Shown here: positions 44,581-52,626 of the stretch, piece after piece | How the letters are laid out: every line of letters begins with the position of its first letter | How positions within the stretch are numbered: position 1 is the stretch's first letter | Notes under the pieces: model-generated | Told to the model about the DNA's origin: nothing | The model's database searches: none | What the model saw: the letters and a program-made list of their open reading frames with translations, nothing else | Translations under genes and position numbers: made by a program | Origin: Veillonella sp. 3891 | Lineage (GTDB): Bacteria; Bacillota; Negativicutes; Veillonellales; Veillonellaceae | Assembly (NCBI RefSeq): GCF_003992315.1 | Contig: NZ_RQVE01000009.1 | Span: 1-64,000 of the forward strand | Direction of reading: 5' to 3' | DNA length: 64,000 nt

Positions 44581-45738
44581 TTATGAATTAGTTTTGAGCT
44601 GGATTTTCTTGCCAAATTTTTTCACAAATGCTGTTTGTGTCGTAGCATGTAATTTGTCTACGGTTACAATTAATCCATCTACATTTGGTGTTGGTGTTAC
44701 AGCTAGGATAGTACCATGGGGCTCTAACTGACGGTACAAGTAAGCTGCATCGGTTTGTAAAGTATCAAAGTCTCCTAAGCTATAGGTGCCCGTTGTAATG
44801 ATGTGATTATCTAAGAAGTTTTTATCTTTAATGTAAGCCGTTTCGGCAGTAATGGCTTTCACATCACTGGAAGATGTAAAGGAAATAACTAATTTACCAT
44901 CACGCCAGAACATAGCACCACGGTTGTGGAAATCGTAATTCTCGCCAAATGTTTTCTTGATCAGAGCGCGTGCCGTTTCTTCCATTTGTTGTTGCTGAAT
45001 TGTGTGCTGAATGGTAGTAGCTTCTTTAGAGAAGAGTAAACGATAGGTAATTTCTGCAGCTTCAGCACGTGTTACATACTTTTCAGGGTTAAACAAACCT
45101 GTTGTGCTGTAGTTAATAAATCCCAGTAAAGCTAATTCTCGTACAGATGACTGTGCCCAAGGGGCAATGAATTTTTGATCGCTAAAGTGAATTGTGTCTA
45201 ATGCAGTAGGGTCTTCTGTTCGGTATCCTTGATAGTGTAAAAACTTATCTGCCACAACGGCAAATTCTTGACGAGACATATATTGTTCTGGACGATAGGT
45301 AGAATCGCCATAGCCACTGATGATATTAGCCCTTGCGACGCTTTCAATAGCTAAGGAAGACCAACGATCAGAGGTGATGTCTGAGAAAGAGCTGGCTAGC
45401 ATGATGGAAGGCGTATCACCGAGCATCTTGCTGAATAAGGAGGCAGCCTCTTCACGAGATAAGGGATCATTCGGTTTGAATGTACCATTACGATAGCCAC
45501 TCATGAGACCTTCCTTTGTCATTTTTGTAATCGACTCAAAGGCCCAAAAATTAGCTGGTACATCGGTAAAACGATATTTTTGGACTCGATCAAAAGTAGG
45601 AATACTGTTGGGCTGTGAGTAGGTATATGTATTAGGTGCCACAGGAAGCGCATTGGTGGAGAGTGAGGTTGCAGTTTGTGCTTGGGCTAGTATGATAGGG
45701 AATGTAGTTAAAAAAAGTGCTGTCATTATACGTTTCAT
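44581..45738 (-). CDS. Secreted protein with three SLH domains
   Basis: 385 residues: signal peptide (cleavage after AQA near residue 20), then three S-layer homology repeats (YRFTDVPANFWAFESITKM with LSREEAASLFSKML; FSDITSDRWSSLAIESVARA with MSRQEFAVVADKF; FSDQKFIAPWAQSSVRELAL with VTRAEAAEITYRL), then a ~140-residue C-terminal part of unknown fold. In Negativicutes, SLH domains bind polyamine-modified peptidoglycan and tie the outer membrane to the wall. This one has no evident barrel domain, so it is probably a periplasmic or surface wall-bound protein and not OmpM itself. Confidence 0.88.
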   Translation of the reverse strand: MKRIMTALFLTTFPIILAQAQTATSLSTNALPVAPNTYTYSQPNSIPTFDRVQKYRFTDVPANFWAFESITKMTKEGLMSGYRNGTFKPNDPLSREEAASLFSKMLGDTPSIMLASSFSDITSDRWSSLAIESVARANIISGYGDSTYRPEQYMSRQEFAVVADKFLHYQGYRTEDPTALDTIHFSDQKFIAPWAQSSVRELALLGFINYSTTGLFNPEKYVTRAEAAEITYRLLFSKEATTIQHTIQQQQMEETARALIKKTFGENYDFHNRGAMFWRDGKLVISFTSSSDVKAITAETAYIKDKNFLDNHIITTGTYSLGDFDTLQTDAAYLYRQLEPHGTILAVTPTPNVDGLIVTVDKLHATTQTAFVKKFGKKIQLKTNS

Positions 45739-45774
45739 AAAAGACCTCCAGATCTAGAGAATCGAATTGTGTTC

Positions 45775-46117
45775 TAGTATGTTTATCATACCATATTTGA
45801 AAGATTCACTCCATGCGAAAAGAGTGATATTTATCAATGAATTTACTGTAGAGAAAATTGAATTATAGAGCAATAGTTATCTCTTTCATGAGTTTTGGTT
45901 ATAATACTAAATTTAAGTAGGAATTAGAGATTGAAAAGACATGTGTGTTTTAATAGAAGATTTGATATGTATTAAAATACATAAAAATTATACAAGCCTT
46001 GAAGCTATAAGGCTTGATGATAGTAGGCGAAACATGTGATTTTTGGTACAATCTAGGTCGTTGATAATGACTAGCAAAATGGTATAAAAATGGCTTCTTG
46101 CTAATATTGCAAGTCTT
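45775..46117. other. Gene-free region between the SLH gene and the lut operon
   Basis: AT-rich, divergent promoters expected. A CAAGCCTT/AAGGCTTG hairpin (45993-46000, 46009-46016) without a T-run is the only clear structure. No gene is supported. Confidence 0.4.
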
Positions 46118-46146
46118 TTGTAATTACAGAAAAATTACTATATAAT
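46118..46146 (+). promoter_or_regulatory. Promoter of the lutABC operon
   Basis: TTGTAA (46118-46123), 17 bases, TATAAT (46141-46146). Confidence 0.65.
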
Positions 46147-46160
46147 AAAATCATCGGAAA

Positions 46161-46189
46161 ACTATTTAGACTAGATTGTTCTAAATAGT
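46161..46189 (+). promoter_or_regulatory. Palindrome just downstream of the lut promoter
   Basis: ACTATTTAG (46161-46169) and CTAAATAGT (46181-46189), perfect 9-bp arms with an 11-base spacer. It begins 14 bases after the -10 box, a typical place for a repressor operator, or it forms the 5' end hairpin of the transcript. Confidence 0.55.
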
Positions 46190-46265
46190 ACATAGATGGA
46201 ATACGATTGTTGCATTTTGCCAATCAAGTGATAGTAGTTTACTTTAAAGTTGAGGATGTGAAAAA

Positions 46266-47003
46266 ATGAAAATTCATTTATTTCAACAATGTTTGATTGA
46301 TATGTTCTACCCTCATGTAGGCATGGCAGGTGTAAAGGTTCTTGAAAACCTTGGCTGCGAATTAACAGTTCCTAAGAAGCAAGTGTGCTGTGGTCAGATG
46401 TTTGTTAACTCTGGTTATAACGAAGCTGCAAAAGGAGCTATCAAAAACACAATTGAACAATTCGAAAATGCTGATTATGTAGTGAGCATGTCTGGATCTT
46501 GTGCGTTCGCTATTCGCGATGAGTATCATCATATTTTAAAAGATGAACCAGAATGGTTAGCACGAGCTGAAAGATTGAGCTCTAAAATTTATGAGTTCAC
46601 ACAATTCATCGTTGACGTATTAGGAGTAACTGATGTAGGGGCTCGCTTTAATGACAAAGTGACATACCATAAATCTTGCCACGTAACACGCTTGATGGAA
46701 ATCAAAGAACAACCTATGAAATTATTAGCAGGTATTCAAGGTTTAGAATATTTACCATTGCATCGTGCTGAGCGTTGTTGTGGATTTGGTGGTACTTTCA
46801 CAGTAAAAAATCCTGAAATTTCCGCTGTTATGACAAAAGAAAAAGCGTTGAATATCGCTGATTCTGGCGCTAACATTGTAGCAGGTTCCGATATGGCTTG
46901 CTTGATGAATATTGAAGGTATGTTAGATCGACTTTACAAAGAAGGCGAAATTGATCGCCATATCCGTGTGATGCACATTGCGGAATTGTTGAATAGTCGA
47001 TAG
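46266..47003 (+). CDS. lutA: Lactate utilisation protein A
   Basis: Cysteine-rich (Fe-S) subunit of the LutABC L-lactate dehydrogenase complex, which oxidises lactate to pyruvate. 245 residues. Two CCG domains are visible: the start FQQCLIDMFYPHVGMAGVKVL with QVCCGQM, and later CHVTRLM with ERCCGFGGTF. Lactate is the main carbon source of Veillonella, so this operon is likely central to energy metabolism. It is followed by lutB after 11 bases and has its own promoter and operator-like palindrome. Confidence 0.93.
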   Translation: MKIHLFQQCLIDMFYPHVGMAGVKVLENLGCELTVPKKQVCCGQMFVNSGYNEAAKGAIKNTIEQFENADYVVSMSGSCAFAIRDEYHHILKDEPEWLARAERLSSKIYEFTQFIVDVLGVTDVGARFNDKVTYHKSCHVTRLMEIKEQPMKLLAGIQGLEYLPLHRAERCCGFGGTFTVKNPEISAVMTKEKALNIADSGANIVAGSDMACLMNIEGMLDRLYKEGEIDRHIRVMHIAELLNSR

Positions 47004-47014
47004 GAGGAGTCACC

Positions 47015-48460
47015 ATGAGTAATATTTTATACGATACACGTCCGTTTAAGACACGCGTTAACGATGTGCTTGCTAATGACTTCAAAGTGAAAGCCATTCA
47101 AACAGCACAGGATGTATTTTATGAAAAACGTAAAGCTGTAGTAGATCAAGTTGCGGAATGGGAAGAGTTCCGTCAAGAGTCCGCTGATTTGCGTGACCAT
47201 GTGTTGGCTAACTTGGATTACTATTTAAACCAATTTGCGGAAAATGCTGAAAAAGCAGGTGCCCATGTGCACTTTGCGGCTGATGATAAAGAAGCGACAG
47301 CGATTTGCATGGAAGTACTTCGTGCAAAAGAAGCAAAAATGGTTGTTAAATCTAAAACAATGGTTTCTGAAGAAATCGGTTTGAACCATGAATTAATTGA
47401 AGCTGGCATCGAAGTAAATGAAACTGACTTGGCAGAATTTATTTTGCAAACAGCGGACTTCGATCCTCCATCTCATATCGTAGTACCTGCCTTGCACTTC
47501 GAGCGTAACCGTATTCGTGATACATTTGCTAAAAAATTAGGTTATGAAGGCACTGAAAATCCAGAAGAAATGACTCGTTTTGTACGTCGCTATATTCGTG
47601 ATCGTTTCTTGCGTGCAGATGTTGGTTTCACTGGATGTAACTTCGGCGTAGCTGAAACTGGTACTATTACTATCGTATCTAACGAAGGTAATGGTCGTAT
47701 GGCAAGCTCCATGCCTAAAACGCAAATTGCATTGATGGGTATGGAACGTTTGGTGCCAGACTTTGCCTCTTTGGATGTCATGATGGAAATGTTGATTCGT
47801 TCCTCTGTAGGTGCTAAAATTTCTAACTACTTCTCCATGATCACAGGTCCTGCTCGTGAAGGGGAAGCAGATGGTCCAGAAGAATTACACATCGTTATCA
47901 TCGATAACCGCCGTTCTGGTATTTTAGGTGGCGATTTTGAAGAAATGTTACGTTGTATCCGTTGCGGTGCTTGCATGAACATTTGCCCAGTATATCGTCA
48001 TATTACAGGTCATGGTTATGGCTCTATCTATCCAGGTCCAATGGGTGCTGTATTAACTCCATTATTGGTTGGTTATGAAGAAGCTGGCGATCTTCCTTAC
48101 GCGTCCACATTGTGTGGCGAATGTTGGGAACATTGCCCAGTAAAAATTCCATTGCATGAATTATTGTTGAAACATCGTCAAGTGATTGCTGATAAATTAC
48201 AAATGCGTCCAGCTCTTGAACGCAGTATCTTCCACACAGTGGCAGGTGTATTTGCGAATTCTTTCTTGTTCGATATGGGTACTAAAATGGGTGCTATCGG
48301 CATGAAATTAATGAGTAACAATGGACATATGGCAGATTGGACGAAAGTATTGCCAGTAGTTGGTGGCTGGGTGAAAGCAAAAGACATGGGCTTGCTCAAA
48401 ATGAGTAAATTCCGTGATGAATATGCGAAACACGTAGCACAAAAGGGAAAGGAGAAATAA
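47015..48460 (+). CDS. lutB: Lactate utilisation protein B, iron-sulfur
   Basis: 481 residues: an N-terminal LUD domain and a C-terminal ferredoxin-like region with two [4Fe-4S] clusters, CIRCGACMNICPVYRH and CGECWEHCPVKIP. It is the electron-transfer subunit of LutABC. TAGGAGGAG precedes the ATG. The codon use is strongly biased to frequent codons compared with flanking genes, consistent with high expression. lutC starts two bases after the stop. Confidence 0.95.
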   Translation: MSNILYDTRPFKTRVNDVLANDFKVKAIQTAQDVFYEKRKAVVDQVAEWEEFRQESADLRDHVLANLDYYLNQFAENAEKAGAHVHFAADDKEATAICMEVLRAKEAKMVVKSKTMVSEEIGLNHELIEAGIEVNETDLAEFILQTADFDPPSHIVVPALHFERNRIRDTFAKKLGYEGTENPEEMTRFVRRYIRDRFLRADVGFTGCNFGVAETGTITIVSNEGNGRMASSMPKTQIALMGMERLVPDFASLDVMMEMLIRSSVGAKISNYFSMITGPAREGEADGPEELHIVIIDNRRSGILGGDFEEMLRCIRCGACMNICPVYRHITGHGYGSIYPGPMGAVLTPLLVGYEEAGDLPYASTLCGECWEHCPVKIPLHELLLKHRQVIADKLQMRPALERSIFHTVAGVFANSFLFDMGTKMGAIGMKLMSNNGHMADWTKVLPVVGGWVKAKDMGLLKMSKFRDEYAKHVAQKGKEK

Positions 48461-48461
48461 A

Positions 48462-49172
48462 ATGGATCAAGCAAAAAAACAAGCCTTTTTAGGTCGCCTA
48501 TCTCGTGCGTTAGGCCGTGACTCAATTCCTACATCTGTAACACCTTTTGATTTTTCAAAAGGCCCTCAAGAGACTATGTATTCTGACCTTAGCCATGAGC
48601 AAGTAGTACAGATGTTTAAAATAGAAGCAGAACGCTTGGGTACTAAATTAATCGAAGTGGACGCATCTCAAGTAGGCCAAGCTTTGGTAGATGAAATCGT
48701 TGCTCGTGGTGGCGGCAGTGTTGTGTATCCTAAATCTGGAGAAGTAGAAACATACGGATTAGAAGAATCTTTCAAACAATTAAGCGAAGATCAAGCTACA
48801 TTCTATCAATGGGATGCTACTAAAGGTCGTGAGGCGAATATTGAAGTAGCCAAAGATTCTAACATTGGTATTACATTCCCTATCTTGGGTATTGCGGAAA
48901 CAGCAACAGTTATCCAACCAAGTACAGAAGAATCTAGTCGTTCCTTGGGCTTATTGCCTTTAACGCACATTTCTGTATTGCGTGAAGATACAATTCATCC
49001 ACGTATGACACAAACGATGGCAGAATTAGCAAAGATTTATCGTAATGATCCAGCTAAGTTCCCTACAAATGTGGTTCACATCTCTGGTCCATCCAACACA
49101 GCGGACATCGAGCTTGTTCGTGTCGTTGGTGTTCACGGTCCAATCAATGTAACATTCATCTTAGTAAAATAA
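48462..49172 (+). CDS. lutC: Lactate utilisation protein C
   Basis: LUD-domain protein of 236 residues and third subunit of LutABC. The core GITFPILGIAETATVIQPS and SRSLGLLPLTHISVL are typical of LutC, and the C-terminal SGPSNTADIELVRVVGVHGP is conserved in the family. Ends in a terminator at 49201. Confidence 0.93.
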   Translation: MDQAKKQAFLGRLSRALGRDSIPTSVTPFDFSKGPQETMYSDLSHEQVVQMFKIEAERLGTKLIEVDASQVGQALVDEIVARGGGSVVYPKSGEVETYGLEESFKQLSEDQATFYQWDATKGREANIEVAKDSNIGITFPILGIAETATVIQPSTEESSRSLGLLPLTHISVLREDTIHPRMTQTMAELAKIYRNDPAKFPTNVVHISGPSNTADIELVRVVGVHGPINVTFILVK

Positions 49173-49200
49173 GATCGATAATTTGATACAATGAATATAT

Positions 49201-49240
49201 ATAGGGTAGTTGATAGTACATCAGCTATCCTATATTTTTG
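49201..49240 (+). terminator. Intrinsic terminator after lutC
   Basis: ATAGGGTAGTTGAT (49201-49214) pairs with ATCAGCTATCCTAT (49220-49233) with one G-T pair, followed by ATTTTTG. Also of the GTTGAT family. Confidence 0.85.
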
Positions 49241-49359
49241 ATTCTATAGGCTTTTCGTGCTATAGGACAAAATGGGGCTATAGTCAATGTAGTGAACACC
49301 CTTATAGCAGTAGACATCACATTTTACGAAAACTTTGTTGTATACTTTAACATGATATA

Positions 49360-49387
49360 TTGACAAGTTTAGTGCTATGGATATAAT
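49360..49387 (+). promoter_or_regulatory. Consensus promoter of mscS
   Basis: TTGACA (49360-49365) and TATAAT (49382-49387), both perfect, with a 16-base spacer. It is about 75 bases before mscS. Confidence 0.75.
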
Positions 49388-49467
49388 AGAATCTAATACT
49401 GTGCGAACTCATATCCCTATGCTATGAGTTACGTAATGACAACATAGTTATAGGAAAGGAGTAATAG

Positions 49468-50346
49468 ATGTTATTAGCAGAAGAAAAAGTTGCCACAGCC
49501 ACAGCGGCAGGTGCTGAAAAGGTGGCAGAACATGTGGAGGAAAGTATTTCCTTTGTTAATCATATGCAATCCTTATTACTGGAATATTTACCTAGTATTA
49601 TTTTGGCCATCATCGTGTTGATTATAGGCCGCTATATCGCTCTATTTGTAAGACGTGTATCAGTACAATTGATGAGTCGCACCGGTTATGATCAAACAGT
49701 GCGTAGCTTCGCGTCTCAAATTATTTACTACACTATCTTGTCTGTAGTTGTATTATCAGCGTTATCCCTAGTGGGATTCCCGACGAATAACTTTTTAGCT
49801 GCCTTTGGGGCCTTCGGTATCGCCATTGGTTTAGCCTTACAAAATAACATGTCTAACTTGGCATCTGGTTTGATTATCTTGGCTTTCAAACCATTTAAAG
49901 CAGGGGACTGGATTTCTGTAAATGGTGTAGAAGGTTCAGTGAAATCTATCCATCTCATTAACACAGCCATTGCTACCAAAGAAAATCGTATTGTATTCAT
50001 CCCTAACTCGGCGATTACGTCTAATAACTTGATGAATAGTAACTATGAACAAACGAGATATATTACGTTTGTATTTGGTATTAACTATAATGCGAACCAT
50101 CACCGTGCCATTGAAATTATTAGAGAAATTCTTGCGAGCACAGGTAAGGTTCATAATATGGATACATTAGAAATTGGCATCAAAGAATTTGGTGATAGCT
50201 CTGTGAATATTGTGGCATATCCTTTGATTAATGCGGACGAATTTAGAGAAGTCTATTATGGCGTCATGTCTGAAGTAAAAGATCGCTTTGATGCAGAGGG
50301 CATCGACATCCCGTATCCACAACGTGTAGTGCATATGGCTAACTAA
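49468..50346 (+). CDS. mscS: Small-conductance mechanosensitive channel, MscS family
   Basis: Membrane channel of 292 residues. The pore-lining helix AAFGAFGIAIGLALQNNMSNLASGLIIL has the Ala/Gly packing pattern of MscS TM3, followed by the beta domain (FKAGDWISVNGVEGSVKSI and VFIPNSAITSNNLMN). Two earlier helices are near 35-60 and 85-105. The N-terminal ~30 residues are Ala/Glu-rich and precede the first helix. It is probably co-transcribed with the next genes; no terminator is seen until 52175. Confidence 0.94.
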   Translation: MLLAEEKVATATAAGAEKVAEHVEESISFVNHMQSLLLEYLPSIILAIIVLIIGRYIALFVRRVSVQLMSRTGYDQTVRSFASQIIYYTILSVVVLSALSLVGFPTNNFLAAFGAFGIAIGLALQNNMSNLASGLIILAFKPFKAGDWISVNGVEGSVKSIHLINTAIATKENRIVFIPNSAITSNNLMNSNYEQTRYITFVFGINYNANHHRAIEIIREILASTGKVHNMDTLEIGIKEFGDSSVNIVAYPLINADEFREVYYGVMSEVKDRFDAEGIDIPYPQRVVHMAN

Positions 50347-50408
50347 TACTCTAAGGTGATAGCTACTTGTTTGGGTGCATTCGTATGTAATGAAAGGGAG
50401 GAGATTCT

Positions 50409-50960
50409 ATGAATGGAAATCTATATGAATCTATGAAAGCTGCTGTAACCGAATTGGCTACGGTAGCGAAATTGCAAGAAGGTAAATTGCTAGTAGTAGG
50501 GTGCTCCACCAGTGAAGTACGAGGAAGACATATTGGTAAGGACTCTTCTTTGGAGGTGGCATCGGATTTATTTAGAGCTCTGTCTGAGGTGCAAGGTGAA
50601 TATGGCTTCGATGTGGCTATTCAATGCTGTGAACATCTTAATCGGGCCTTGGTAATGGAACGTCATGCTGCAGAGGCTAGAGGCTATGAAGAAGTAAATG
50701 TAGTGCCTGTACAACATGCAGGAGGTTCTATGGCAACTACAGCCTATGCCACATGGTCAGATCCTGTGTTAGTGGAGTGTGTAAAGGCTGATGCAGGTAT
50801 TGATATAGGAGATACTTTCATCGGTATGCATTTGAAACATGTAGCAGTACCTGTGCGTTTAAGCGTAATAGAAATTGGCGCAGCCCATGTAACGGCAGCT
50901 CGTGTGCGACCTAAATTTGTAGGTGGCGAACGGGCGCAGTATAATGAAACATTAAAGTAA
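50409..50960 (+). CDS. YwlG/UPF0340 family protein (TIGR01440)
   Basis: A 183-residue conserved Firmicute protein of unknown function, recognised by LLVVGCSTSEVRGRHIGKDSS, AIQCCEHLNRALV and VVPVQHAGGSMATTAY. No membrane segment or signal. Ribosome binding site AGGGAGGAG. Whether it works with its neighbours is unknown. Confidence 0.85.
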   Translation: MNGNLYESMKAAVTELATVAKLQEGKLLVVGCSTSEVRGRHIGKDSSLEVASDLFRALSEVQGEYGFDVAIQCCEHLNRALVMERHAAEARGYEEVNVVPVQHAGGSMATTAYATWSDPVLVECVKADAGIDIGDTFIGMHLKHVAVPVRLSVIEIGAAHVTAARVRPKFVGGERAQYNETLK

Positions 50961-50976
50961 GAACTGTGAGGTAATT

Positions 50977-51435
50977 ATGGAATTTTATACCTATGCCTAT
51001 GTGGTGCAACGAGGAGAGTTTACATCTCTGTTGCAATACATTATGACATCTATTTTGCTAGTAGCATTGCTAGTAGTAGGTGTAAAAGTTATGTATAATC
51101 GCTTTGATACTAAGTTCCGTGACTTAGGAATTATCATTGTATTGGGGCTTGTGTTTTTATTGGGTTTACAAGTTAATGATTACACTCGCGATATTAATAG
51201 TGCAGAAGAATCAAGCTACATGGTGCAATTTTTAAATAATTTAAGTGAACGTGCCGATGTACCTAAGGATAAGATTCGCGTTAATACATTGCGCGTGCAA
51301 GATCGTATGATCGTCAATATTGAGGAAGCCTATTTTGAGGTGACTTTCACCATGAATAAAGATGGCTATTCTTTGCGACCTGTGGAGATGATTAATAGTA
51401 ATCCTAAGATTGTAGATGTGAAGAAGGATAAATGA
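50977..51435 (+). CDS. DUF3290 family membrane protein
   Basis: 152 residues: two predicted membrane helices (near 22-42 and 52-68) and a soluble C-terminal domain (VNTLRVQDRMIVNIEEAYFEVTF). DUF3290 genes normally sit directly before a DUF421 gene, as here (4-base gap), so the two probably form one complex. Molecular role unknown. Confidence 0.8.
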   Translation: MEFYTYAYVVQRGEFTSLLQYIMTSILLVALLVVGVKVMYNRFDTKFRDLGIIIVLGLVFLLGLQVNDYTRDINSAEESSYMVQFLNNLSERADVPKDKIRVNTLRVQDRMIVNIEEAYFEVTFTMNKDGYSLRPVEMINSNPKIVDVKKDK

Positions 51436-51439
51436 TAAT

Positions 51440-52084
51440 ATGTTAACAGGATATACATTAGTATTTATTAAGCTAGCCCTTGGTATCCTAGCCCTCATTT
51501 TGCAAATGAACTTGATGGGTAAAGGAAATTTAGCGCCGAACTCGGCCTTAGATCAGGTACAAAACTATGTCCTAGGTGGTATCATCGGCGCCGTTATTTA
51601 CAGTGAAAGTATTGGTATCTTGCAATTCTTTCTAGTCCTTATCGCGTGGACTATCGTGGTCATGGGCTTGCGTTTTCTTAGCGCTCATGTGCGATGGATT
51701 AAAACGCTCATCGATGGACGTCCTAGCATTGTTATTGACCGGGGTAAGATTCGTGTTGGTGAATGTTTGAAACGTGGTCTTCGTGGCAGTGATTTGCAGT
51801 TGAAGCTTCGCAGTGCAGGGGTTACCCTTGTAAGCGATGTACGCCGTGCTGTACTCGAGCAAAACGGGCAATTAACATTAGTCATGAACGGTGATGATAT
51901 CATTCGCTACCCAGTGATTGTGGACGGAGTGGTAGACCCAGATATACTAGAGCTTGCCGACAAAGACATGGCTTGGTTGGAAGAAGAAGTACAAGACCAA
52001 GGATATTCTATTAGTGATATATATGTAGGAGAATACTCCAAAGGTTATCTAATTCTGCATCCTTATGAAGGGCGCAGAGGATAA
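51440..52084 (+). CDS. DUF421 (YetF-like) membrane protein
   Basis: 214 residues with three N-terminal membrane helices and a cytoplasmic C-terminal domain containing the DUF421 signature (DGRPSIVIDRGKI, SDLQLKLRSAGV, RRAVLEQNGQLTLV). B. subtilis YetF-type proteins of this family are found in envelope or spore contexts; no biochemical activity is known to me. It ends the mscS-led gene string, before the terminator at 52175. Confidence 0.85.
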   Translation: MLTGYTLVFIKLALGILALILQMNLMGKGNLAPNSALDQVQNYVLGGIIGAVIYSESIGILQFFLVLIAWTIVVMGLRFLSAHVRWIKTLIDGRPSIVIDRGKIRVGECLKRGLRGSDLQLKLRSAGVTLVSDVRRAVLEQNGQLTLVMNGDDIIRYPVIVDGVVDPDILELADKDMAWLEEEVQDQGYSISDIYVGEYSKGYLILHPYEGRRG

Positions 52085-52174
52085 TACCATTGTATTTTAG
52101 GAGAGAATGGTGTATACTTGGAGCAGAAGGAATGAATCTTTCTGAGAGCGTTGTAGAAAATCATTCATGAACTC

Positions 52175-52207
52175 AAAAAAGGACGGTGGCAGCCGTCCTT
52201 TTTTCTA
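52175..52207 (+). terminator. Intrinsic terminator after DUF421 gene
   Basis: AAAAAAGGACGG (52175-52186), loop TGGCAG, CCGTCCTTTTTT (52193-52204). Confidence 0.93.
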
Positions 52208-52392
52208 TTTTCTACTCTTGTAATACTTCAGAATTGCATAGGTTAAGAAATTAACAATCAATCCTTGCAGAATAGAGGCAAGAAAGCTAGTACATATAAA
52301 GGGATACTTAAGAGATAATTATCAAATTAACTTTGTTATAATAATAAGCATCTAATATGTAGCACAATTTATGATAGATTAGGTATATACCC

Positions 52393-52421
52393 TTGAATAG
52401 GGATTGAAAAACATGTATAAT
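52393..52421 (+). promoter_or_regulatory. Promoter of the SRP RNA gene
   Basis: TTGAAT (52393-52398), 17 bases, TATAAT (52416-52421). The start of transcription would be near 52428. Confidence 0.65.
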
Positions 52422-52444
52422 GATAGGGTAATAGCATTGGAATA

Positions 52445-52557
52445 TGACAGTTCTATGGGGCTTGTGCAAGGAGAGCCTGTGAACCATGTCAGGCCTTGAT
52501 TGGAGCAGCATTAAGCGGTAACTCTCTTGTGCCACGAGGAAACCTATAGGGCTGTCA
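52445..52557 (+). ncRNA. ffs: Signal recognition particle RNA (4.5S type)
   Basis: The conserved domain IV is GAACCATGTCAGG followed by GGAGCAGCATTAAGC. The closing helix pairs GACAG (52446-52450) with CTGTC (52552-52556) and continues with TTCTATGGG against CCTATAGGG (wobble pairs). At about 113 bases it is the short bacterial form without an Alu domain. Position before dnaX-yaaK-recR is the usual Firmicute order. The apical loop is CCTTGATTGG, not the usual CCGGAAGG; see findings. The transcript may extend to the terminator at 52575. Confidence 0.9.
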
Positions 52558-52574
52558 GATTCGAGTGCTATGGT

Positions 52575-52601
52575 AAAGCAGCTAGCTTAGCTGCTTTTTT
52601 T
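52575..52601 (+). terminator. Intrinsic terminator of SRP RNA
   Basis: AAAGCAGCTA and TAGCTGCTTT with a short loop, followed by TTTT. Confidence 0.9.
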
Positions 52602-52626
52602 CATATCTTAAGGGAAAGGAGGGGCT

